From NCBI RefSeq assembly GCF_030678875.1, contig NZ_JAUUDS010000001.1, positions 1,116,001-1,180,000 on the forward strand: 64,000 nucleotides of DNA, given 5' to 3'. The stretch is from Sphingomonas aurea. Lineage in GTDB: Bacteria > Pseudomonadota > Alphaproteobacteria > Sphingomonadales > Sphingomonadaceae. Below, one piece after another: positions 8,582 through 15,436 of this stretch (its first letter is position 1; every line of letters starts with the position of its first letter). The notes under the pieces were generated by a model. The model saw nothing but the letters and a program-made list of their open reading frames with translations. It had not been told where the DNA came from and did no database searches. The translations under genes and the position numbers were made by a program.

Positions 8582-10833
8582 GGCCCAACAACCCGCTCAG
8601 CCAGAGTGGCGGTGCCGGACAGGCTGGCGTCGCCGGCGAAGCGACCGACGGTGATCGGATAGCGGCCGGCGGCGACGTGCCAGCGGTGCCCGGCGACGTC
8701 ATAATCGGCGATCAGGCGCGGGTCGACGGTCACGCTGACTTGCCGCGTTTCGCCCGGTGCCAGCATCACGCGCTGAAATCCGACGAGGCGAGTGGTGGCG
8801 CCGTCGCGGCGGCCGGCGGTGGCATAGACCTGCGGCGAGTCCGCGCCGGCAACGCGGCCGGTGTTGGTCACAGTGAAGCTGACGCGCAGTTGCGGCCCGC
8901 CCTCGACGCGCAGGTCGCGGTAGCGGAAGCCGGTGTAGGACAGGCCGTAGCCGAACGGGAAGAGCGGCCTCGTTCCCGCCTTCAGGTAGCCGCGATAACC
9001 GACCGCCGCGCCCTCGGCATAGGGTACGTGCGGCGACAGGTCACGGTCGACCATGCCGTAGGTGCTGCCGGACTTGGCGGCGGCATCGGCCGCCTTCATC
9101 GCGGCGAGGCCGGGGATGATCGGGCGCGGCGCCTGCGCTTCGCTGGCCGGGAAGGTCATCGGCAGGCGGCCGGAGGGATTGACCACGCCGAACAGGATGT
9201 TGGCGATCGCCTCCCCGCCGCGCTGGCCGGGATACCAGGCCTGGAGGACGGCGGGCACGCGCGCCAGCCACGGCATCAGCACCGGACCGCCGGTTTCGAG
9301 CACCACGGCAGTGCGGCGATTGGCTGCGGCGACGGCGGCGATCAGGTCGTCCTGGCCATCGGGCAGCGACAGCGTCTCGACATCCTGCGCCTCGGTCCGC
9401 CACTGCCAGGCGAAGACGATAGCCAGATCAGCCTTGCGCGCCGAGGCCGCCGCCGCGGCGGGATCGCGCCCGTCGACATAGGTGACGCTGGCACCCGGCG
9501 CCATCGCCCGGATCGCGGCGAGCGGCGAGGAGGCATGCCAAGTGACGCGTGCGAAGGAGGATGCGGCCCCTTCCGTCAGCGGGATCTCGACCGGCGCGCC
9601 GCCGACCGAGCGGACCTGGCTGGAACCGCCGCCCGACAGCACGCCGACATCGGCATGCGCGCCGATCAGCACGATGCGGCGCGCAGATCGCGCCAACGGC
9701 AGGAGGTTGCCGTCGTTCTTCAGCAGCACGCTGCCCTTCTCCGCCACCTCCTGCGCGACGCCGGCGTGGTCGGCATAGTCGATCGGCTGGCGGGTGGTCG
9801 GCACGGGATGGTCGATGAGGCCGGTCGAGACGACACCCCACAGGATGCGGCGGTTCATGTCGCGCAGGCGCGCCGCGCTGACCGTGCCGGCGGCGACCGC
9901 TTCGGCGAGCCGCCTGCCGAAATACATCGCCTTGTCCAGCTCGCGCCCCGACTGCTGGTCGAGCCCGGCATTGGCGGCCTTCACGGTCGAGTGGACCGCA
10001 CCCCAGTCGCTCATCACCCAGCCGCGATAGCCCCAGTCGGTCTTCAGCACCTGGTTCAGCAGCCGGTCGTTCTCGCACGCCCAGTCGCCGTCGACCTTGT
10101 TATAGGCGCACATGACCGAGCCGGGGCGGCCGCGCTCGATCGCGATCTCGAAGGCGAGCAGGTCGCTCTCGCGCAGAGCCGCCTCGTCGATGCGCGCATC
10201 GATCGTGGTGCGCAGCGTCTCCTGCGGGTTGAGCGCGAAGTGCTTGACGGTCGAGACGATGTGGTTCGACTGGACGCCGCGGATCGACTCGCCGGCCATG
10301 ATGCCGGACAGGAGCGGATCCTCGCCGAAATATTCGAAGGTGCGCCCGCCCCACGGATCGCGGGTCAGGTTGACGCCGCCGGCGAGCAGGACGTTGAAGG
10401 TCTTGGAGCGCGCCTCGCTGCCGATCATCGCGCCGCCGCGATAGGCGAGGTCGGGGTCGAAGCTGGCGGCGAGCGCGAGGCTGGCGGGGAGCGCGGTGGC
10501 GGTATCACCCTTGCGCTGCTCGATCTGATTGGCGACGCCGAGCGAGGCATCGCTCTCGCGCAGGGTCGGGATGGCGAGCCGGGGGACGCCGGGAACATAT
10601 CCGGCCGAGGGGATCATGTCGGCCGGGCGATCCTTCGACAGCGGCGGGAAGTAACCGAAGACGTAGCGGAGCTGCTCCTCGCGGGTCATGCGGGCAGCGA
10701 GGGTCTCGGCGCGCTGTTCGGCGGCTGCGGCGTCTGGCTGGACCTGTTGGGCGGGGGCCGGGGCGCCGGCGAGCAGCAACAAGGCCGTGGTCGCCGCGCA
10801 CTGCGCCCGCGTCGTGCGTCCGGGTCGCGTCAT
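8578..10833 (-). CDS. Glycoside hydrolase family 3 beta-glucosidase
   Basis: Exported GH3 enzyme that removes beta-linked glucose from oligosaccharide ends. The signal peptide runs to about residue 29 (APAPAQQ). The barrel domain shows VKHFALN (196-202) for substrate binding and the nucleophile D276 in GWVMSDWGA. The second alpha/beta domain follows (VLLKNDGNLLPL) and a fibronectin-III-like domain closes it (GYGLSYTGF). The length of 751 matches the BglX-type group. It is the first gene of a GH3-GH30 operon, and a 16-base LacI-type palindrome lies 24 bases upstream of the ATG, so the operon is probably repressed by the LacI protein encoded next door. Confidence 0.93.
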   Translation of the reverse strand: MTRPGRTTRAQCAATTALLLLAGAPAPAQQVQPDAAAAEQRAETLAARMTREEQLRYVFGYFPPLSKDRPADMIPSAGYVPGVPRLAIPTLRESDASLGVANQIEQRKGDTATALPASLALAASFDPDLAYRGGAMIGSEARSKTFNVLLAGGVNLTRDPWGGRTFEYFGEDPLLSGIMAGESIRGVQSNHIVSTVKHFALNPQETLRTTIDARIDEAALRESDLLAFEIAIERGRPGSVMCAYNKVDGDWACENDRLLNQVLKTDWGYRGWVMSDWGAVHSTVKAANAGLDQQSGRELDKAMYFGRRLAEAVAAGTVSAARLRDMNRRILWGVVSTGLIDHPVPTTRQPIDYADHAGVAQEVAEKGSVLLKNDGNLLPLARSARRIVLIGAHADVGVLSGGGSSQVRSVGGAPVEIPLTEGAASSFARVTWHASSPLAAIRAMAPGASVTYVDGRDPAAAAASARKADLAIVFAWQWRTEAQDVETLSLPDGQDDLIAAVAAANRRTAVVLETGGPVLMPWLARVPAVLQAWYPGQRGGEAIANILFGVVNPSGRLPMTFPASEAQAPRPIIPGLAAMKAADAAAKSGSTYGMVDRDLSPHVPYAEGAAVGYRGYLKAGTRPLFPFGYGLSYTGFRYRDLRVEGGPQLRVSFTVTNTGRVAGADSPQVYATAGRRDGATTRLVGFQRVMLAPGETRQVSVTVDPRLIADYDVAGHRWHVAAGRYPITVGRFAGDASLSGTATLAERVVGP

Positions 10834-10856
10834 ATCCTGTCCCCTGTCCTATGTTT

Positions 10857-10872
10857 TTGGAAGCGCTTCCAA
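10857..10872. promoter_or_regulatory. LacI-type operator, class 1
   Basis: Perfect 16-base palindrome TTGGAAGCGCTTCCAA with the central GCGC typical of LacI-family sites. It sits immediately upstream of the GH3-GH30 operon; the same sequence recurs upstream of the TonB receptor at 18458-18475. The core TGGAAGCGCTTCCA differs by one base per half from the CelR cellulose-regulon site TGGGAGCGCTCCCA. Confidence 0.8.
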
Positions 10873-10945
10873 TGGCGGTTCTTCCAGTTCGGGCGGGCGT
10901 TTGTCAACTTTTCGGGCGACCTTTTGAGAAGGAAAAGGGCCGGCG

Positions 10946-11989
10946 CTACCGCCCCGGTGCCGCCACCGAGGCGCGGTCGACGATCGTGAAAGGCAGGAAC
11001 TCGGCGGTCGCCCCGCCCCCTGCCCCGGCGGTGCGCGCGGCGGCGATGATCTGGACGGCGCGGGCACTCATTTCCTGGATCGGCTGATGGACCGTCGTCA
11101 GCGGCGGCCAGACCAGTGCGGAGACGGGGGTATCGTCGAAGCTGGCGAGCGACAGGTCGCCGGGCACGTCCATCCCCGCCCGGTGCGCGGCGAACAGGGC
11201 GCCGACCGCCATGTCGTCATTGGCGCAGATGATCGCGGTGGGCGCGATCGGGCTGGCGACGAGGTCGGGCAGCAGGTCGACCCCCGCCTTGAAGGTGAAG
11301 TTGCCGCGCACCGCGACCATCGCATGAGCGTCGAGCCCGGCCTCGTCCAGGGCACGCAGCGCGCCGCGGTGGCGCTGCTCGGCGGAGAGATGCTCGGCCA
11401 GCCCCTTGATGAAGCCGAAGCGGGTATGGCCGGCGGCGATCAGGTGGCGGGTGAGCGCGAAGCCGGCGGCCTCGTCGTCCATGCCGACGCCGGGCGCATC
11501 GCCTTCATGCACCACGCCCGGCGAGATGCGGACCACCGCCACGCCGGTGCGGCGGAGCGCATCGACCAGCGCGAGCCGGTCCGAGAAGGGCGGCGTGACG
11601 ATGACGCCGGTGCAGCGGCTGTCCTCGACCAGTTCGACGATGCGGTCGTCGACGCCGTCGCGGGTCTGGACCAGCGTGTGGGTGACCAGCTCCAGCCCCG
11701 CCTGCGCGCAGACGCGCAGCGCGCCGATCTCCAGCGCGGCCTGATAATAGGAATTCGGCTCGCTCTCGGTATCCGACGACAGGATCAGCAGCACGGCGGG
11801 ATTGCCGCCGCCGGCGAGGTAGCGCGCCTGGAGATTGACCTGATAGCCAAGCGAGGCGACCGCATCCTGCACGCGGACGCGCATCCGCTCGCTGACGTTG
11901 GGCCCACCGTTCAGCACGCGCGAGACGGTCGCGCGGGCGACGCCGGACAGGCGGGCGACGTCGTCGATCGTCGGTTTGCGCTTGGTCAC
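10946..11989 (-). CDS. LacI family transcriptional regulator (probable beta-glucoside repressor)
   Basis: DNA-binding repressor with the N-terminal LacI helix-turn-helix (TIDDVARLSGVARATVSRVLN, from residue 6), a hinge with two leucine-containing turns, and a periplasmic-binding-protein-like effector domain (GYQVNLQARYLAG, ASFDDTPVSALVWPPLTTV). The start is GTG, with AAGGAG a few bases upstream. It lies between the GH3-GH30 operon it probably controls and the DUF6445 gene, all on the same strand. The palindromes at 10857 and 18458 are its likely targets. The effector is probably a beta-glucoside or glucose-containing disaccharide, by analogy only. Confidence 0.9.
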   Translation of the reverse strand: MTKRKPTIDDVARLSGVARATVSRVLNGGPNVSERMRVRVQDAVASLGYQVNLQARYLAGGGNPAVLLILSSDTESEPNSYYQAALEIGALRVCAQAGLELVTHTLVQTRDGVDDRIVELVEDSRCTGVIVTPPFSDRLALVDALRRTGVAVVRISPGVVHEGDAPGVGMDDEAAGFALTRHLIAAGHTRFGFIKGLAEHLSAEQRHRGALRALDEAGLDAHAMVAVRGNFTFKAGVDLLPDLVASPIAPTAIICANDDMAVGALFAAHRAGMDVPGDLSLASFDDTPVSALVWPPLTTVHQPIQEMSARAVQIIAAARTAGAGGGATAEFLPFTIVDRASVAAPGR

Positions 11990-12065
11990 CCCCTGCTCCT
12001 TCTGCTGGAGCGCGGCGTCTGGCAGCGGCGCAGGGGTGACGCAAGCGGGCCGATGGCGGACGGCA

Positions 12066-12743
12066 TCATGCGGCGGTCAGGAAGCTGGCGACGGTCAGGC
12101 GACCGGTCGCGGGGTCGGCAGGAAGCGCCACCGCATTGTCGATGGCGGCGCAGTGGAGCAGGTTGCTGCGATAAAGGACGGCGCGATTGGGACGCGCGGT
12201 AACCTGCGCGATCGGCGCAAACAGCGGCGTGGGGCCGTCGATATAGCCGGGAACAGGCTCGCCATGCTGGCGCAGGTCTGTGGCGAGCGCGTCGAGATAG
12301 GCGCGATGGCGATCGGGGCCGACCGTCTCGAACCCGGTGCGACGCTGGCGGAAGAAGCGGGTGCCGCCCCAGTCCTGCTCGCCGAGATAGTGGACGACGG
12401 CGAGCTTGCCGGGCGCCACGTCGTCGATGTGCGGCAGCCGCTGCGCGAGGGTCAGCGCGGCGGGCGGCGTGACGGTCAGCGAGAAGAGCGCACGGTCAAA
12501 GGCGAGTCGATGGGTGAAGCCGAACACCTGTCGTGCGGCGGCGGCGAGGACCGGGCCGACCTCGGCCAGGTAGGCGCGGTCGACGGGCGCGCGGACGCCG
12601 GGATAATAGGCGCCGAGCGCGGCGAGCGGCGCGGCGCAGGCTTCTGCGATCAGGCGCGCAGGGTCGGGCGCGAAACCGTCGATGACGACGACGGGCTCGC
12701 GCTCATGGCCGACATGCTCGACGCGGATCCGGGGGGCGGTCAT
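12066..12743 (-). CDS. DUF6445 family protein, putative Fe(II)/2-oxoglutarate oxygenase
   Basis: A 225-residue cytoplasmic protein without a signal peptide. I recognise it as the DUF6445 type that often accompanies TonB receptors and halogenases in sphingomonads. The residues H105-x-D107 (LPHIDD), H197 (NLLHCAA) and R215 (GRLTVASF) sit in the order and spacing of the iron and 2-oxoglutarate ligands of prolyl-hydroxylase-like double-stranded beta-helix enzymes. That is my reading, not an established activity. The start at 12743 (MTAPRIRV) is chosen because the longer frame from 12776 runs into the divergent cupin-like gene. No clear ribosome binding site is visible. Confidence 0.72.
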   Translation of the reverse strand: MTAPRIRVEHVGHEREPVVVIDGFAPDPARLIAEACAAPLAALGAYYPGVRAPVDRAYLAEVGPVLAAAARQVFGFTHRLAFDRALFSLTVTPPAALTLAQRLPHIDDVAPGKLAVVHYLGEQDWGGTRFFRQRRTGFETVGPDRHRAYLDALATDLRQHGEPVPGYIDGPTPLFAPIAQVTARPNRAVLYRSNLLHCAAIDNAVALPADPATGRLTVASFLTAA

Positions 12744-12793
12744 CGCCGGGGCTGCCGCTTGACTTGGCGCGGGCAACGGTCAACCCCTTGGCG

Positions 12794-13798
12794 ATGCAGC
12801 CGACCGCCGAGCATCACGACGTCGACGCAGGCGCCTTCGCCGCGATCCGGGCGGCGGGACGGCCGGCGGTGCTGCGCGGGCTGGTGGCGGACTGGCCGGC
12901 GGTGGTCGCGGCGCGCGAGGGGCGCCTGCGCGACTATCTGGGTGCGATGGCGACCGAGGAAGCGATCCCGATGGTGCGGGCCGCACCCGAGGAGGACGGG
13001 CTGCTCCATTATGAGGCGGCGCTGAAGGGACCGAATTTTACGCGGACGGCTGTGACGATGCGCGGCTTCCTGGCGGCGTTGGCAGCGGAGGCGGGTAAGC
13101 CGCGGCCGGACACGCTGGCGGTGCAGGGCCTCGATACGCGCGCGGTGCTGCCCGGTTTCGGCGAGGCGCACCGGCTGGCGCTGCTGCCGCCCGATGTCAG
13201 CCCGCGCGTGTGGATCGGCACCGCCGCCAAGGTCGCGACCCACAATGATCCGGCCGAGAACATCGCCTGCGTCGTAGCGGGGCGGCGACGTTTCACGCTG
13301 TTCGCGCCCGACCAGATCGGCAACCTCTATATGGGGCCGTTCCACGTCACCCCGGCAGGGACGCCGGTCAGCATGGTGCATGTGACGCGGCCGGACCTGG
13401 AGCGCTTTCCCCGCTTCGCCGAGGCGCTGGCAGCGGCAGAGAGCGCGGAGCTTGGGCCGGGAGACGCGATCTACATCCCCTATGGCTGGTATCATCATGT
13501 CGAGGCGCTGGCGGGCATCAACATGCTGGCGAACTTCTGGTGGAACCCGGCGCGGCGCGACCTGGGTTCGCCCTGGGACGCGCTGATGCACGGGATGATG
13601 AGCATGAGGCAGCTGCCGCCCGACCAGCGGCGCGCGTGGCGGGCGATGTTCGACCATTATGTCTTCCTGGCGCAGGGCGACCCCGCCGCGCACCTGCCGC
13701 CGGCAGCGCGCGGCATCCTGGACGCCAACACGCCCGAGGACGTGGCGCAGCTGCGCCGCACGCTCATCGCCGCGCTGCAACGGGGACCGGCGGGGTAA
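12794..13798 (+). CDS. Cupin-like (JmjC/cupin_8) domain protein
   Basis: Protein of the FIH/JMJD5-like cupin_8 family: soluble Fe(II)/2-oxoglutarate-dependent oxygenases that hydroxylate side chains. From ATG 12794, the iron ligands are H150-x-D152 (VATHNDP) and H234 (WYHHVE). FTLFAPDQ, YMGPFHVTPAGTPVSMV and YIPYGWY are the conserved framework segments, and the length (334) is normal. The upstream TTG at 12764 extends the frame into the divergent DUF6445 gene and is less likely. Its 3' end overlaps the convergent halogenase gene by 35 bases. Its substrate is unknown; the gene set suggests a receptor-associated or secreted peptide. Confidence 0.84.
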   Translation: MQPTAEHHDVDAGAFAAIRAAGRPAVLRGLVADWPAVVAAREGRLRDYLGAMATEEAIPMVRAAPEEDGLLHYEAALKGPNFTRTAVTMRGFLAALAAEAGKPRPDTLAVQGLDTRAVLPGFGEAHRLALLPPDVSPRVWIGTAAKVATHNDPAENIACVVAGRRRFTLFAPDQIGNLYMGPFHVTPAGTPVSMVHVTRPDLERFPRFAEALAAAESAELGPGDAIYIPYGWYHHVEALAGINMLANFWWNPARRDLGSPWDALMHGMMSMRQLPPDQRRAWRAMFDHYVFLAQGDPAAHLPPAARGILDANTPEDVAQLRRTLIAALQRGPAG

Positions 13799-15299
13799 GA
13801 GGCGGCGCGGCGCAGCTGCGCGCCACGAAGGCGGCGTGGTTGGGCATCAGCGCGACGCACTTGGCGATCACCGCCTCCACGTCAGACAGGTAGCGGGCGA
13901 TCTCGTCCGGCGGGGTGACGTCGACCAGCGGGTCGGGGGCGCGGGGAACGACGCCCTGGCCGATCAGCACCTGAATCCAGCTCTCCTCGGCGAACAGCTC
14001 GTCATCCTCGCGGAAGATGCGGCCGTTGGCGGCGAACAGCGCGATCTTGCGGGCGAGCGTGTCCGGCACGTCCATGTCGCGGACGTGGCGCCAGAAGGGC
14101 GTGTCGCCGCGCTCGGTCGCCTTGTAGTGGAGGATGACGAAGTCGCGGATGCGCTCCATCTCGAAATCGGTCTGGCGGTTATACTCGGCGATGGTGGCGG
14201 GGTCGAAGCCGGCGTCGGGCATCAGCCGGACGAGGCGCAGGATCGCCGACTGGATCAGGTGCAGCCCGGTCGATTCCAGCGGTTCGAGGAAACCGGCGGA
14301 CAGGCCGACCGCGACGCAGTTGCGCACCCAGGCCGCGCGGCGGCGGCCGGGGGTGAAGATCAGGCGGCGTGGCTCGCCGACCGGGGCTGCGTCGAGGTGG
14401 CGGAGCAGGATCGTCTCGGCTTCCGCATCGTCCATGTGGCGGCTGGCATAGACATGGCCGTTGCCGGTGCGGTGCTGGAGGGGAATGCGCCACTGCCACC
14501 CGGCGGGACGCGCGGTGGAGCGGGTATAGGGGGTGAAATCGTCGGACCGCTCGCTCGGCACCGCGACGGCGCGGTCGCAGGGAAGCCAGTGGGACCAGTC
14601 CTCGTAACCGATGCCGAGCGCCTGGCCGATCAGCAGGCCGCGAAATCCCGAGCAGTCGATGAACAGGTCGGCTGCCAGCACCTCGCCATCGTCGAGCGTC
14701 ACCGCGCTGAGGAAGCCGCTGTCGCCGTCGACCGCCACGTCGACGATCCGCCCCTCGCGCCGGACGACGCCGCGCGCCTGCGCATAGTCGGCGAGGAGCG
14801 CGGCGTAGAGGCCCGCGTCGAAGTGGAAGGCATAGGCGATCTGGCCGATCGGGCTGTCGGGCATGTCGGCGCGCGGCCGCATGAACCGGTTGGCGAGCGC
14901 CGCCCAGGTGTTGATCGAATAGCGGTCGAAGTCCCCTGCCCGCCCCTCGGCCCGCATCTTCAGCCAATAATGGTGGCAGCGCAGCCATTCGAGGTCGCGG
15001 CCGATGACGCCGAAGCCGTGGACATAGCTGCTGCCCGGACGCAGCCAGTCGTTGAACTGGATGCCGAGCTTGAAACTGCCCTGGGTGCGGCGGAGGAAAT
15101 CGTCCTCGTCCAGGCCGAGCAGCTCGTTGAACTTCTTGATCGCGGGGATCGTCGCCTCGCCGACGCCGACCGTGCCGATCGCGTCGGATTCGACGAGGAC
15201 GATCTCGTACAGCCCCTTGAACAGCCGCGCGAACATCGCCGCGGTCATCCACCCGGCCGATCCGCCGCCGGCGATCAGGATGCGCTTCAACTGAGCCAT
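13764..15299 (-). CDS. Flavin-dependent tryptophan halogenase family protein
   Basis: FAD-dependent halogenase of the PrnA/RebH superfamily, 511 residues. FAD-binding GGGSAGW at 11-17; the WxWxIP halogenase signature as W268-Q-W-R-I-P273; K77 in SFKLGIQF aligns with the hypohalite-handling Lys79 of PrnA; E342 in PLESTG aligns with PrnA Glu346, and the T-G pair that helps hold chloride is retained. It lies downstream of a TonB receptor gene on the same strand, separated by a terminator-like hairpin, and not in a biosynthetic gene cluster. Related receptor-linked enzymes from Xanthomonas and Brevundimonas act on indoles and favour bromide; the substrate here is unknown. Confidence 0.92.
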   Translation of the reverse strand: MAQLKRILIAGGGSAGWMTAAMFARLFKGLYEIVLVESDAIGTVGVGEATIPAIKKFNELLGLDEDDFLRRTQGSFKLGIQFNDWLRPGSSYVHGFGVIGRDLEWLRCHHYWLKMRAEGRAGDFDRYSINTWAALANRFMRPRADMPDSPIGQIAYAFHFDAGLYAALLADYAQARGVVRREGRIVDVAVDGDSGFLSAVTLDDGEVLAADLFIDCSGFRGLLIGQALGIGYEDWSHWLPCDRAVAVPSERSDDFTPYTRSTARPAGWQWRIPLQHRTGNGHVYASRHMDDAEAETILLRHLDAAPVGEPRRLIFTPGRRRAAWVRNCVAVGLSAGFLEPLESTGLHLIQSAILRLVRLMPDAGFDPATIAEYNRQTDFEMERIRDFVILHYKATERGDTPFWRHVRDMDVPDTLARKIALFAANGRIFREDDELFAEESWIQVLIGQGVVPRAPDPLVDVTPPDEIARYLSDVEAVIAKCVALMPNHAAFVARSCAAPPLTPPVPVAARR

Positions 15300-15389
15300 C
15301 GCCGGTTCTTATCCGATCTTCCGTGTCTTGGGGTGATCGTTCGCAATCGTATCGCCTCCCCGGCGATGTAGCTGGATCAAAGCCTCGCG

Positions 15390-15422
15390 AAAAAAGCGGC
15401 GGTGGGTGGGGTGGCCCGCCGC
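15390..15422 (-). terminator. Intrinsic terminator after the first TonB receptor gene
   Basis: Read on the minus strand, GCGGCGG and CCGCCGC form a 7-bp stem followed by six T residues, 14 bases after the receptor stop codon. It may end the receptor transcript or reduce read-through into the halogenase gene. Confidence 0.6.
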
Positions 15423-15436
15423 CGGGAGGGGGCCGG

